DNA of 64,000 nucleotides, from the NCBI GenBank assembly GCA_025716855.1, contig JAIXMQ010000033.1, positions 279,315 to 343,314 on the forward strand, read 5' to 3'. The first letter of the stretch is position 1; every line of letters begins with the position of its first letter. Made by a program: the position numbers and the translations under genes. This DNA comes from Pilaira anomala (Eukaryota; Mucoromycota; Mucoromycetes; Mucorales; Mucoraceae). The notes under the pieces were generated by a model. That model made no database searches. It had not been told where the DNA came from and worked only from the letters and a program-made list of their open reading frames with translations. Of the stretch, positions 44,494 to 56,375 are shown piece after piece.

Positions 44494-44799
44494 ATGCGTA
44501 CTTTTTTTCTTGTATTCTTTGTTTGCTTATTATTTAGTTTTTGTTTAGCATCCAAGGTAGATATTATATTAAACGATATTATATTTTTTTTATTTTTTAT
44601 TCATTTTTTTTATTAGTTGAACGAAGAAGGAATAGATCAACACATCACAAACATAACCGATCCACATTATTTTTCTACAGAAGAACCAATTTCTTTAAAG
44701 CAACGATTCGTATTGGATTCTTCTTCTACTACACCACTTTCAACAGATCCTATTCTTGCTCTTGTCATTTTTGTTGCTCTTAGCTCTCTGATGTTTTAA
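44494..44799 (+). CDS. Small secreted, probably GPI-anchored protein, hypothetical
   Basis: Two exons (44494-44556, 44617-44799) give 81 residues. The first exon is exactly a signal peptide (MRTFFLVFFVCLLFSFCLAS). The second starts polar (NEEGIDQHITNITDPHYF, with an NIT glycosylation site), has a Ser/Thr-rich stretch (SSSTTPLSTD) and ends in a hydrophobic tail (ILALVIFVALSSLMF) at the C-terminus, the layout of a GPI-anchor signal. It is therefore a candidate cell-surface mini-protein. No family is recognised. The neat match of the intron to the signal-peptide border favours a real gene. Confidence 0.6.
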
Positions 44800-44848
44800 A
44801 TTTCACCTTCTTTTTTTTTTTTTTCTGTCACTGTATATTCTTTCACTT

Positions 44849-44892
<44 letters not shown>

Positions 44893-45266
44893 TCACTACT
44901 TTATAGCTCTTTTTACTTTCTTAAAAGAAAAAGAGAAGCTTCTAATACTCTAAAACCTTGTACATATATCTTTATACTATTCACAAAAAAATAATAAAAA
45001 AAAAAAAAAATTCAGCCATAATGAAAAAAAAAAAAAAAAATCAGCCTGTCACAAAAAAATTTAAAAAAAAAAGGCACCAAAATGTGTAACATGAGGAAGA
45101 TCTCAGATAAATAATAAATAGCAGCCCGAAATGGGCTTGTTGGGGGATAAAAAAAGATGACAGTGCGTTCAAGAAAAGAGAGAGCCCGACTTTTTTTTTT
45201 TTTATTAAGCATTAAAAGGATATATATATATATACACACACACACACAAGAAAAATGATGTGATTT
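44800..45266. other. Convergent intergenic region with a trinucleotide tract
   Basis: 3' ends of the small GPI-like gene and the arrestin-like gene face each other. Contains the (CTA)n tract listed next, several poly-A/T tracts and a (TA/CA)n tract near 45221-45248. Confidence 0.4.
44851..44891. repeat. (CTA)n microsatellite
   Basis: About 13-14 uninterrupted CTA units downstream of the GPI-like gene; likely length-variable between strains. Confidence 0.85.
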
Positions 45267-46983
45267 TTACCACTCATAATCTTTATTTTCAGATACAATA
45301 GTGATGGGATCACCAAGTTCCGGAGCCATACCGGATTTAATCAATCTACTGGTGAATACGACCTTTTCTTCACGATCTCTTTGAATAAATTGAGAAGGTA
45401 AATCGGATAGACTAAAGTAATTGGGTGGAGAAGTCACGGGAGGTGTAGTGAGAGCAGCTGTCAAAGGACCCCATAATTCACTTGGAATGGTCGATTGGGT
45501 AGGTGGTTCATCAAGATAAGGATCAAAAAAGATGGGTGATTCCTTACTTTGTAAATAAGATTGAACAGATGTTAAATTGGGAATATGTAATAAATGATTA
45601 TGGGGTAAATTGGTGATACCGATTGGTATAGAACATTCAGTAAAGCAAGAACTTGATTTTAATAAACCACCAAAACTACTGAATTGAATACTAAATACGA
45701 GTTCATAATATACACATAAATGTCGAGATTGAAATGAAGGTGACACAAGTCGTGTTGGAATATGGAAATTGACTGGAATCTTGACGGTACCAGCGTTACC
45801 GGATACGGCTAATGAACCTTGCAAGATTTTGCGTGTCTTGATTCTTCTAGCAAGTCCACGTTGTAATTGCATTTGTCCCATACTACATTTATTCAATGTA
45901 TAAGTTACACTGGATACAACACGATCTGTAGGAATACAATCTACTTGTAACATCATATCTACTTTTTCATCTATTTTTATGTATGTTAGTTAATGTAGTT
46001 AACAGATCTAATATTATTATTACTTTACCAGGACAGAAGGCAGGTCGAGGCATAATTGCAATGACTTGAGCAATAGGTGCTTTTCGATCATTATAAGTTG
46101 TTGTAGAATAAGTCCATTCTTTTGTTTGTGGAGCACAAATGATGGGTCGATAAGGCATGACATATTCTTTTGATCTCATACCCGGATTAAAAGAAGGACC
46201 ATCTAAATGAGCAGACCAAATATAATGAATAGAAAATCCGATAGGATCATCCGTAGAAGGAGGAAAATTAACATTTGGAAACTAAGAAAAGAAGTATCAC
46301 ATGAGTTTTCTGTACTATTTTTTTCTTTTCTTTTGTAACTGCTTTTTTTTTTTTACCTTTAATGCAAATGGAAATTTGTGTTCTCCAGGTTCAATCACCT
46401 CCCACGGCGTCATTAAAAAAGCTATATATAAAAAGTTTAAAAAATTTCCCATAAAAAAAAGAAAATTTTACATGTATTTACCACTTGGCTCAGTTCCCCA
46501 TACTTTTGTACTTGTATCAAAGTGAGTTGTAGTCACTTGATCAATTCTCTCAATCTTTGTTTCTAATCCATATTCCTTTACTTTTGCCGTAGCAACTTCT
46601 TCTGCTCGAAATCGAACTCGAATTTGAGTAGCATGAATAGGTTTAATATTGTTTATTATGACCACACCTATATATATATACATATATAAGTATACTAATC
46701 CTATTTGTAAAAATATATATATAATACCTCTTATGATTCTGTTAGGACGAACAATGATTTGTGAACCACCATCAAAAGTAATACTAATCTTATTAGGACC
46801 TTGTTCTGCTTTGATAGGCGGTGAAGGAGGAGAAGAACTTGATCGAGATCTACCGGTTGGACTTGCAACTGCTACAATATCTGTAATTGTTTGTGATAAT
46901 CTTCTAGAGGCAGTACTACTAGAGTGTTCATTATTTGTTGTAGGTGAAGGTATACTTAAACTAGCGGGTAAAGAAGTCATCAT
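45267..46983 (-). CDS. Arrestin-like domain protein
   Basis: Five exons (46983-46728, 46667-46482, 46421-46357, 46281-46029, 45970-45267) give 487 residues. After a Ser-rich N-terminal tail (residues 1-60) the sequence has the beta-sandwich pattern of alpha-arrestins: ISITFDGGSQIIVRPNRIIRG, VRFRAEEVA, TPWEVIEPGEHKFPFALKFP with LPPS-like NFPPSTDD, and IHYIWSAHLDGP. The C-terminal half continues with ARRIKTRKILQGSLAVSGN, PVNFHIPTRLVSPSFQSRHL and YYELVFSIQFSS, matching the second arrestin lobe. Fungal members act as adaptors for Rsp5-type ubiquitin ligases at membrane transporters. I see no clear PPxY in this protein, so the ligase link is uncertain. Start is the first ATG of two adjacent ones. 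Confidence 0.82.
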
Positions 46984-48510
46984 CACTTATTTAATAAATA
47001 ATTATATTATATATATATATGTATATAAAGAAAGAAGAAGAAAAGAAAGAAAAAAGAAAGAATAATTTTATTTTTAAATGAAAAAAATGACGAAAACAAC
47101 TTTTCTTTATCTTTTTAGACGTCATATTGAACGTGTTACCCAAAAAAAAAAAAAAAGGGTTTAAATGAAAGTCAGTTTCAAATTCAGATTTTTCAGGAAC
47201 CCCCCCACACATTAAAAAAGTCTCTTCTTTTAATGAATAAAATAACTTTTAATGACCAATCATTGACGTCATTCGATGTTGCACATAAGATTTTATATGA
47301 TCGTCTCTTTTGATATCGTTAAAGATGAACGACGCTTCCTTTATTGAGCTTAAATCATTTAAAGACTTGACTTAAGTACTCTGATTATGATTAAATATTT
47401 TCGGCTTCAAACTTATACTTTTGGTGTAGTACATTATTTCCTAAATTGGATCGATTTCAACGATATTGGGCGTCATGCCAACCTCTATACTACTGCTTGT
47501 CTGTAAATACATTTGGTTTAAAAATAATATTCAACCGCAAAATTCTCCGGTGAAGGATAGATAGATGGGAAGGCCTTTGCCTCTACCTAACAAAGTGTGA
47601 AATAGTATCTTTACACAAGTTTTTATACAATAGATAAATCATTTGGAAGCGGGTAACGGTGCACAGAAGTTTTTTCTGATTAGTAGTTATAAAAGAAGTG
47701 TTGTAACATCGAGCAGACTTTTTTTTGCTTGATACATCTTTTGTCAGTAATAATACTTTTTCTTTCAGAAGAGTATGTATTGACAGTGCATGAGCTCTGA
47801 TTGACCAGTTTAAGGTGATTTGTTTTGGCAGTGTTTCATGTAGTTTAGATTGGGGTTTTGATATTTACAAGAGGTGAATATCATTGAACTCTATCCCCCT
47901 TTTGTACTAAATATATTCATTGTTTGTGTTCTGACTTAATTGAGTTTAACAGTAAGGAGGTCTTAATGCATACAGCACATAAAAATGAGAGAGTAATAAC
48001 GCACGATCATTGTTAAAAACAAACAGAAAAGGGGTGAAATGTAATAATACTCTAAGAAAAAATACAAGCCTCGTAATATAAGCTTTCACTGAGAGAAACA
48101 AATAAAACTCTTCCCCCCCACAAGAAAGATTTGAGCGGCTTGGAAAGCGGATCGAATGTTTATTTACATTGATAAAACAAATTCTTTTTTCAGCTGATGA
48201 TGTTATATCAGGTGGCGTATAATAATAATTTCAACAAAGAGTGAACCCCCCTTCCTGATTTTTTAAATCAGCAGAGAGTACGTGTATGTGTGTGAAACCA
48301 TACACATGGTATAGAACGAATCGTTTTTTTTGCATTGAAAAATGTCATTCATCTATATCAGGTTCTATTGGCATATGTATCTCAGGCTGATTCATAACAA
48401 GAACAAGTTAAACGTCATCATCTGACAGAAAAGAATCATGTTTATATAAACTTGTTTTTTTTTTTACTGTTTGATACATCTATCTTTATCTTTTTTTTTA
48501 CATTCAAAAA
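46984..48510. other. Divergent intergenic region between the arrestin-like and GDSL genes
   Basis: 1.5 kb with no gene. A perfect palindromic CRE, TGACGTCA, lies at 47264-47271, about 280 bp before the arrestin-like start, and a second GACGTCA at 47119-47125. These would suit a bZIP (Atf/CREB-type) factor. The remainder is AT-rich with no other clear signal. Confidence 0.45.
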
Positions 48511-50162
48511 ATGTATAGAACTCTTGTATTAATATTAGTCTATGTTAGTTGTGGATATGCTCAAATCGATCAGCATATATTTCGAGAACCTTCAAAAACA
48601 GGCCTATTATCTCCTTTTACGTACGAGTGGACACACGTACTGGAACAATTCCATAATACATTAGGAAATAAAAATACAAGTAAAGACGATTCAGCTTGCT
48701 TATTCCCAGTTCCCTCATTTGATTGTGAACCTTTTCTTTGGAACGATGCAATTGTTGAAAGAGATGCTTATCATTTAAGACCTGGTGTAAAAAAAAAAAA
48801 AAAAAAAAAAATTATGATGTATTAGAAAATAACCTTTATTTATATAGGATATTAAATCTGTCATTGCTATAGGTGATAGTATTACAGCAGGATTTGGAAT
48901 GATTTCAGGTAAATAATAAAAATGTATGACAACCAAAAAAATCTCACACGTACAGAAAATATATATATATATATATAGGTAGACCACCCTTTTCAACCAT
49001 ATTAGAATACCGAGGAAAAGTATTTTCATCAGGAGGAGATGAAGGAGAGTATACGATTCCTAATTTTTTATCAACGTATGGATCGATTTCAAAAGGAGTA
49101 CCGACAGGAATTACATTACCACTGTCGAGAGGAAAGAAATTAAATAGAGCCGTAGGATGAATTCTATATAATATGCTAATAATAATTTAAAAATAACTTT
49201 TTCTTCAATAGGTGAGTGGAGCTAAAAGTCAAGAATTGAATGGAGAAATATCTCGACTTGTTCGAGTATTAAATACAGCAGACTATAAGGAAATTAAAGA
49301 CGACTGGAAATTGATTACGTTATTTATTGGAGCAAATAACGTATGTGTTTTATGTGAACCTCCCATGACTACTTTACCTGGTTTAGCGGATGCAGATATA
49401 TTTGAAGATAATGTACGACAGGTGTTGGAAAGAATAAGGTCTGATGTCGGGAAATCCTTTGTAAATCTCGTGGCTTTATTTAATGTAAGACAAGAGATAT
49501 AAAAATAAAAAAGACCGCTTAATCATTTCGCTGTGTGTGTGTGTATAGGTTTCCAGCGTTTATGAAGCTTCAAGGGGCGATCCTTATTGTGAATTTGTAT
49601 TAGATCCATCTCATATGGTTATATGTTCATGTATTCAAGGTGATAAGAAACAAAGAGAAGGTAAGCTAGAAATAATCTCGCCTCATTAAATATTTTACAT
49701 CACTAACAAAAAATTTCAGCGGCAGATCGGGTTGTGAACGAGTACAATAAACGATTAGAAAAATTAGAAAAAGAATATAAGAATAAGGATGTTATGAATT
49801 TTGGCCTGAGTTATCAACCTGGATTCAAACAATTTCCAGTAGCAAAGTACAAACAATCTTATTTTAGTGGTGTGGACTGGTAAAAAAAAAAAAAAAAAAA
49901 AAATACACAATAAAAAAAAAACACATTGTATATTAACTTTTTTGGTACAAGTTTTCATCCTAATAAGTGCGCTAATCAGGTGATGGCGATACTGTTATGG
50001 AACGTAAGTATAAAGAAAAAGAATAGATCTTCATATGTTTTTTAACCACGTTTATATCCTTTTTAGAATATGTTTTCTAACCCTGAAGAAAAATTACAAG
50101 AGTTTAATATAGAAACGTTAAAAATAACATGTCCTAATTCGAAGAGACCCTATTTACAATAA
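48511..50162 (+). CDS. Secreted GDSL phospholipase B-like esterase
   Basis: Eight exons (48511-48786, 48848-48908, 48979-49151, 49212-49484, 49549-49660, 49720-49879, 49952-50003, 50067-50162) give 400 residues. A signal peptide (MYRTLVLILVYVSCGYAQ) directs it out of the cell or to the membrane system. The catalytic blocks of the PLB1-type GDSL/SGNH family are in order: IAIGDSITAGFG with nucleophile S103, the oxyanion block FIGANNVC, and DCFHPNKC with D351 and H354, followed by AILLWNNM as in animal phospholipase B1. Total length is about one PLB1 repeat. Several exons are tiny, and D351-C352 spans an intron. The enzyme should hydrolyse acyl esters of phospholipids; exact substrate unknown. 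Confidence 0.9.
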
Positions 50163-50379
50163 AAAAAAAACCAGTTTTTATTGAAAAAAAAAACAATGTA
50201 AGAATTACTTGCACTACGTAGCACAAAACAGTCTATCAAATTAGTTTTGTGAAGCACTGTTTTTTTTTATTAAAGTATAAAATGAGCATTTCTCTTTTTT
50301 TTTTTTTCCTTTTTTTTTTCTTTAAGCATCATTTCCATCCCTTTCCTCTCTCTTTTCATACTTTCCTTTAATTTCAAAC

Positions 50380-51066
50380 ATGTTTCGCTCTCGTACACAC
50401 TCTTCATCAAAGGCTGAAAGTGTTCCAACATCTTCTCTTTCTTCTGGAAATGCATCTATTCAAAGACCTACTACACCAATCTATAACGAACCTATTTCAT
50501 ATAATGAAGAAGACAATTATCACCAAAATGAGATGATCGATTTACAAGCACCACCTACAAAAAATGACTTGACAATTGATGCCATGTCTGCAGTGATTGC
50601 AGCAGCAGTTCAAATGTCTTCAGTTGGTGGTTCACTCTCTTCCCTTTCACTAGGTAGTGCATCTATCTTACAACCTTTTTCCAAGACAGAAGCAGCCAAC
50701 GAAAAACGTAGATTCTCTACGCGTCTCTTTTCTTGGAACAAAAAGAATCCAGCTAATTCACTCACCAGTAGTCCTACTTCAAGTGCACCCACTACACCTG
50801 GATTAGAACCCTCATCACCATTTGATTCTACTTCTAGTATTGGTACAATGGATGATGATAATTCTTCACAAGGATCTCCACGCACTTCATCAGCTTCTGC
50901 TACTGCTGGTACGACCGATGATGGTCGGGATGAACTTCTATACCGAGGTATTCAAATTAAAGAAATTAAAACTACTCTCAAGACACTAGTTATTTCTGAT
51001 GAAGCACGTTGTCCAATGCCCGAAATTAGAATCGAAAGACCTGGTTTCGCTCGTATTAATTATTAA
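50380..51066 (+). CDS. Ser/Thr-rich protein, hypothetical
   Basis: One uninterrupted frame of 228 residues. The N-terminal 60 and the central part are Ser/Thr/Pro/Asn-rich and probably disordered. A small non-polar helix (AMSAVIAAAVQM, about residue 70-80) and the C-terminal block (YRGIQIKEIKTTLKTLVIS ... RIERPGFARINY) look ordered. RRFS at about residue 110 fits a PKA phosphorylation site. I do not recognise the family. Codon use and the balanced coding frame over 690 bases support a real gene. The pyrimidine-rich tract just upstream (50290-50375) is a likely fungal promoter element, followed closely by the ATG. Confidence 0.65.
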   Translation: MFRSRTHSSSKAESVPTSSLSSGNASIQRPTTPIYNEPISYNEEDNYHQNEMIDLQAPPTKNDLTIDAMSAVIAAAVQMSSVGGSLSSLSLGSASILQPFSKTEAANEKRRFSTRLFSWNKKNPANSLTSSPTSSAPTTPGLEPSSPFDSTSSIGTMDDDNSSQGSPRTSSASATAGTTDDGRDELLYRGIQIKEIKTTLKTLVISDEARCPMPEIRIERPGFARINY

Positions 51067-51182
51067 CTTTTTTATTTTTAAACCCTCCATTTTTTTTAAC
51101 ATACCCCTCTTCCCATTTTTATTTATCATTTTTTTTTCTACTCCCCCTCCTCCTTGTCATATGTATTATAATACTCTTTTCC

Positions 51183-51216
<34 letters not shown>

Positions 51217-53174
51217 ATCTCTCTCTCTCTCTCTCTCTTTATCTCTTTATTTTTATATATATAAAAAATCAAAAACTTCTATTTTACAATTGTTTTTTTT
51301 AATGTCAGATGATTAAAGTTCCATGGTGTTCATCATCCTATAATTATAAATAAAATCCGGCCTTTCCCAACATTAGACAACGTACTCACTATATTAATTG
51401 TAATAGATTAAAAGACGTCATTTATAATTTTAGCTTAAAAATGTAACATCATTGTAGTATGTATGTGGTTGTAGTAACATCAAAATCGATCTTCTTCATA
51501 ATGCATAAAATGTAAAGAAAAAAAGGTATTTTTGAACGTGTAAATAAAAACCGCAACTCTTCTTTGATATTTGTGCAACAACTGCTGACTATATATGGTC
51601 AAAGAAAAAAACGCGTCCATCATATTCTTTTGCTAAAAACATTTAAAAAGTCTTTTTTTTTTTTAATGACATTATAACATTCAATTTAAAAATGTCTTGT
51701 TATTGTAAAAACTTGAAGACTTTTTCCAAAAAAAACAAAAAAAATCATCAAAGAAAGGTTTAAAAGATTATAAACTCGAGGAAAAACGCACAAGCCAATG
51801 GATTTTCATGAACTTAGAGACGATTTGTGCGCTTTAGTGCATGGAGATAATATAACAAGTTCTTGTGCGTTAGTTAAATGAGTAACACACACACACACAC
51901 ACACTTGAAAGTTAGAAACTGAAAGGAAAAGATCCAACAAAAATCAATTGATTTGACTACTTTTCTTGCAGAAAATATTAGAAATTTTTGATCAATTTTT
52001 TTATTTTTATGTAGATTGATATTATGTCTTCCTAGTTGCAGGATTGTTAGTACAATGTTTAGAGATTTTGTAATAATATTATTTAGTACATATGTTAGCT
52101 ATATTTTAATGTGAATGAGTAAATCAATCAATATTTATAAGTACTACAATAAGGGCACTTACTAACTACAATAAGGTCACTTGTTTCATCGAAATAAAAT
52201 TGATAGAAAGAAATGAATGGTTATAAATTGATTCAAAAGGAAAAAAAAAAGAAGTGATGACAGCTTTATTTTTGTATGTAGTTAGTTGAGGGCTCCTTAT
52301 GTTATTGCGAGATATATATCAGTTGTTGTTACACTTTTATTGGAGGCTATATATCTGAACTAATTGTTAATTTGATTATAGAACAACAATAGTTGAAGAT
52401 TTTTCTCACTGTACTTGTAGAAGTCCTTTTTTGATTTCATAATATCTTATTTTATTAAATTTCATTTCTATTTCTTGGATATTTATCTCTCTATTATATT
52501 TTACTATTTTCGTTATTTTTACCAAAAGTCGTTCTGCTTATAAAACTCGAACTCGTGCTCTCTTTTAAGCATCTTATATCCTTTTAACTTCCTTGGAGTA
52601 TCAAAACCCAATACTTCTTTTTTTTTAAACACAACTAAACAACTTTTAACAAAGGTATATGTTGTTAGATTTTGATAGTCTAAAGTAGTTGAAAGAGATA
52701 AAATGCCTAAAAAGAGTTTGGACCCTAAAGTTTTTTTTTTCTTGAACACCCAGAGTAGGGTAATTAGACCAATTTTTGTAAGAATTCATTTTCTTGATTA
52801 TTATGTTCTTTAAACGGAGGGCTCTAGCACTCTTACTTATGCTTCAATTTACACTTTTCATAGATCCAATATTTGTACCTCTTAACTTAGCATAAAGTTG
52901 GTATTCTATGGCAAATTCTCGGTATTTGAGCACGTTGATTGCAGATCTAAGATCTTGGCCACGTTACCAGCTATTATTCGTATGAGAACCTCATTTTTAA
53001 TTTTCTCTGTATCGATTATTTTCAATCTTATTTCATCCTGCACCATACACGTTTCCAGTACGTCAACGTCTAAATAGCAAGTTACATTGAAAATCTTGAT
53101 TTTCATTGTGTGTCCGACTCCACATAAATGTCCCTATCTTCAAAAGATACCACAACTCTCCGATTGCTTCTCTA

Positions 53175-53209
<35 letters not shown>

Positions 53210-53563
53210 TACCACAACTTCTTTATCACAAATGTCCCCCTGAGTTACTACCGTTAAGTGGTTCCAAGTGGAAAAGAATATCACCACATTCAGATATAGG
53301 CCTCGTATCTTCATTCCTTCCATAGGATTTACTTCCTGTGTCATATTATTTTGAAGAAGAAGTTGATTCATTGTTGTTATCCTTTTATATTTTTCTTTGG
53401 TCCTCCAAGACAACATCTGGTATCTTATATACTTTAAGCTTGTTTCCATGGATTATTAGTTTTATCATTTTTCCATCCTCGTTCTGACGACCTTCAATTA
53501 CATAACTTTTTCTTGAGATCTGCTGCTACAACTTTATACAATCCTTCCCAACGGTCTTCTAAT
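51067..53563. other. Intergenic, with retroelement scraps
   Basis: A (CT)n-rich stretch at 51182-51245, a (CA)n near 51888-51904, and a 35-base poly-A near 53173-53207. Minus-strand frames at 52519-52749, 52906-53106 and 53063-53449 look like broken downstream parts of the Ty3/gypsy polyprotein whose integrase is listed next, but they carry no motif I can name. Confidence 0.35.
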
Positions 53564-54165
53564 TTACCAGCCCAGTTTTATATAGAATGAGGTCTCTTTT
53601 GTTGTAGCATGCTTCATATCTAGATGAATGAATAATACTGATGATAAATAATAGTGCCAGCCTTGCTTTTCTTCATAACTTCGCCTGGACATGATCATGT
53701 CATAGATTCGGTTCCATCTTTCTACTAGTCCATTTTCTTGACTTTTGAAGAAACTAATTGTATTGTGTCTCATAGAATTTTGAAGGCGGTAGACTTGGTA
53801 TATTAGTTCACTTATCATTATTTATGATACATAATTTCGGACAACCATGTCGTACAAAAAATAAGGCAATTTCAGATGCGGCTTGATATTTGACAGCTCT
53901 AGCTTCCACATATTTAGTCTGGTAACATATCGCTACTATCAAATATCTATACCCTCCACAAGAAGTTGACAGATGTTCGAACATCCAAAGCTATTATTTA
54001 TTCAAATGGTTAATGAAGTTACAGCAACTACTGGGCGCAACCTTTCATTTAATGTTTTTCGTTTTATGTCTTTGACACAGGGAACACTTCGTCTACATAT
54101 GTTTTGAAGTCCTTGTTCATTGATGGCCAATAAAATCTTGATGCTATTTAATTTAATGCGTTGTT
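53564..54165 (-). pseudogene. Ty3/gypsy integrase relic
   Basis: Minus-strand pieces in shifting frames follow the integrase order. First comes RFYWPSMNKDFKTYV (zinc-domain end), then GGYRYLIVAICYQTKYVEARA and VRHGCPKLCIIN (catalytic core), then NGLVERWNRIYDM and HATTKET. Breaks: a stop after each piece, and loss of residues expected at two of the three acidic catalytic positions. No LTRs were found beside it; the two solo LTRs elsewhere belong to no identified element. Confidence 0.7.
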
Positions 54166-54375
54166 ATAAGCTTAAGTTGAGTAAAAAGTTGATAGCCTAT
54201 TGAGTAATACGATTTCGATAGTTTAGTTTTGATTTGTAAATAATTTCAGGTTTTAAGTAATTAATTAAATGGTTGATGTTTATAGGTGACTACCTCCCCT
54301 GTTTGTGCTTTGTTCATACTCTCATTAAAAAAATAGTTTTCTTTGATAATCACTTTTAATATCTAATCTCTAGCC

Positions 54376-54764
54376 ATGTCAAGTAAGTTCGCCTTATTAA
54401 AACAGTATAAAATAAATCCCTAACAGTAATTTATAGCAACAGAATCAATCGATGACGCTTTGTGCATCGCTTTATCGACATGTCCGGGAACTGATTTTGC
54501 TAGTAAGATGCTCTTTAAAGAAACTGAAATCAAAGACCTCATTATTAAGGAGGTAACGGGTATGTTTTTAGCTTGTTTTGTCATACATAGTTACGTTTTT
54601 TTTTTAAGCTTGCAATTCCAGCTGGGAAGATTAATGGTGTGGCCTATGAAGTAGGTCAAAATGAATTCAAAGATGGGAGAAAAAGCGACGTAATATATGT
54701 TTTACCAGAGGGAAAGCACATAGTGAATAGCCCACCCAGTTGTAATCGAAATACAGCAAACAGT
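54376..54764 (+). pseudogene. 5' part of a split PD-(D/E)XK-like gene
   Basis: Three short exons (54376-54382, 54437-54552, 54609-54764) open a protein beginning with MS, then TESIDDALCIALSTCPGTDF and IPAGKINGVAYEVGQNEF. A D in RKSDVIYV and an E-x-Q in VVIEIQQ resemble the acidic residues and E-x-Q of Rpn/PD-(D/E)XK nucleases; this is inference. One base too many in the CCACCCA near 54731-54738 shifts the frame just before that motif. The coding sequence then stops at the 9-bp target duplication of the insertion at 54765. The continuation is at 60132-60882. The family is, to my knowledge, multi-copy in Mucorales. Confidence 0.6.
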
Positions 54765-55271
54765 GAAGTCGGGGAAAAGAGTCGTAAAATCACGGATGAC
54801 TTTTATCCGGATTTATAAAAAGTATAACGAGACACATTGTCACGTGAATAAGGTTTTTTATAACTTTTGCATGATATACACCATTACATCACATGGCATA
54901 CAGGCAGATTTTTTTTCTCATACGCCTTTTTTTTTTTTTTTTCATTATAAATAACCCTTTTTTTTTATTTTGTTCTTTTCTTTCACTTTCTTCTTTTTAC
55001 ATAAATTCTTAATCTCTTCTTTTGCCACACTCCTTATCTAGAGAAGAGATTGTTCCAAGAAAAAAAAAACTGCGTAAAATATGTTGTTATCAATAGTAAG
55101 TCTAATAATTTTATCAAAAAATAAATGATTCATTTTGTCTAATAAATCTCAAATAGAAAATGATCCTTTTTTCTTTTTTGTCCAAATTACAAGTAAAAAA
55201 AAGAAAAAATTACCTGTTTTTTTGTCAAAAAAAAACAAGTTTTTTCTGTAAAAAAAACTGTAAAGTAAGAT
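54765..55271 (+). repeat. Left-end repeat of the insertion, copy 1
   Basis: About 507 bp from the left terminus to the base before the start codon of the gene at 55272. It matches 59451-60060 in the same orientation, including GACTTTTATCCGGATTTATA and TCTTCTTTTGCCACACTCC, and must contain that gene's promoter. Confidence 0.75.
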
Positions 55272-56375
55272 ATGAACGAGGCCTTATATTATATACAAAT
55301 CGAAAAGGCTAAGTTATGCAAGAATAATGACCGAAGAAGCGATAGATATAAAATACTTTCTATTGTAGAAAAAGTGTAAGATCGTTTTGTAGAAATACAA
55401 TACATTCAGCAATACTAATATTTTCTAACGTAATAGAATTGAAGATCCAGAGCTCTGGAGTAAATGCGGTGATGAGCAAGAGCTCACATTCTTTAGAAGA
55501 TTTGCAAGTATTATGGACGTAATGTTCAAAGGTTCCGAAATTATATTATCTGAGTAAGTAAAACAAATGAAGCGAAAGTAATATACATAAGTTGATAAAT
55601 TTTCTTTTGTACAGTGGTGAGACTGGTTGCCAAAGTTCTCGTATAGCTATAGAAACAAATAAGTGTGTTTTTGCCAGTGAAGATGCTACGACCACTTACT
55701 CTCGAAAAATTGATTTACTGCTCAAATACGATGAAAAAAAACCCATCGAGCTTAGCTCTAACGAATGGAAAAAAAGCAAAGTAACAAATGATCTCAAATT
55801 AAAACAGCAGTCAAAAAATATGAGGGTCAATGCTTGCATTATTAACAATTTACAAGGAGCATATGGTGAAGCTCATTCTGTCTTAGCATTGGATGTAATT
55901 GGTAAATATAGATTTGAAAGGAATTAATAAAAATGTATGTTCTAACCTTTTTTTTTTTAGGTTTAAATGGCTATATGTATAAACTTACCAAAGTCGATAA
56001 TTACTTCATTGCCACATCATTTTGTGCTATCGTTATACCTAAATGTTTCTCCGACATTGATAGTTTTAAGGAAGTGTTAGCTTCTTTATTTTACTTCAAA
56101 GTAAGTTATTTATCCTTTTCATGTCTTAAAAAAATATACGTTTGAAGCTAACTATTCCATTATACTATTATTAGGAATTTTACAAGCATTTGGCAGAAAA
56201 GTTACGAAAATGCGTACTCAAAAAAGAAACTGCAAGAGATATTGGAACTATTTTTTCTCTCAAGTCCACAATTCAACATGAACATCCATATCCTTTCATA
56301 TTCTTCAAGTCTAAGAAAAAAAACCAGACGATACTGATGAAGTTTAATAGCAATTATTGTTACAATCATTTGTAA
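55272..56375 (+). CDS. PD-(D/E)XK-like protein carried inside the insertion, hypothetical
   Basis: Five exons (55272-55375, 55437-55553, 55615-55901, 55961-56100, 56175-56375) join with clean GT-AG borders into 282 residues. The core SRKIDLLLKYDEKKPIELSS then NEWKK offers D107, E119 and E124-x-K126, a pattern compatible with a PD-(D/E)XK nuclease active site. Downstream, NMRVNACIINNLQGAYGE and LNGYMYKLTKVDNYFIATSF look like a folded alpha/beta domain. I recall similar proteins in large families in Mucorales, without a proven function. All five exons are open and the promoter lies in the repeated left end. It is thus a cargo or accessory gene of the element rather than a relic. Assignment to the nuclease superfamily is inference. 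Confidence 0.6.

Noticed and set aside
46649..47065. 138-codon plus-strand frame
   Set aside because: Antisense of arrestin-like exon 1 plus a (TA)n tract.
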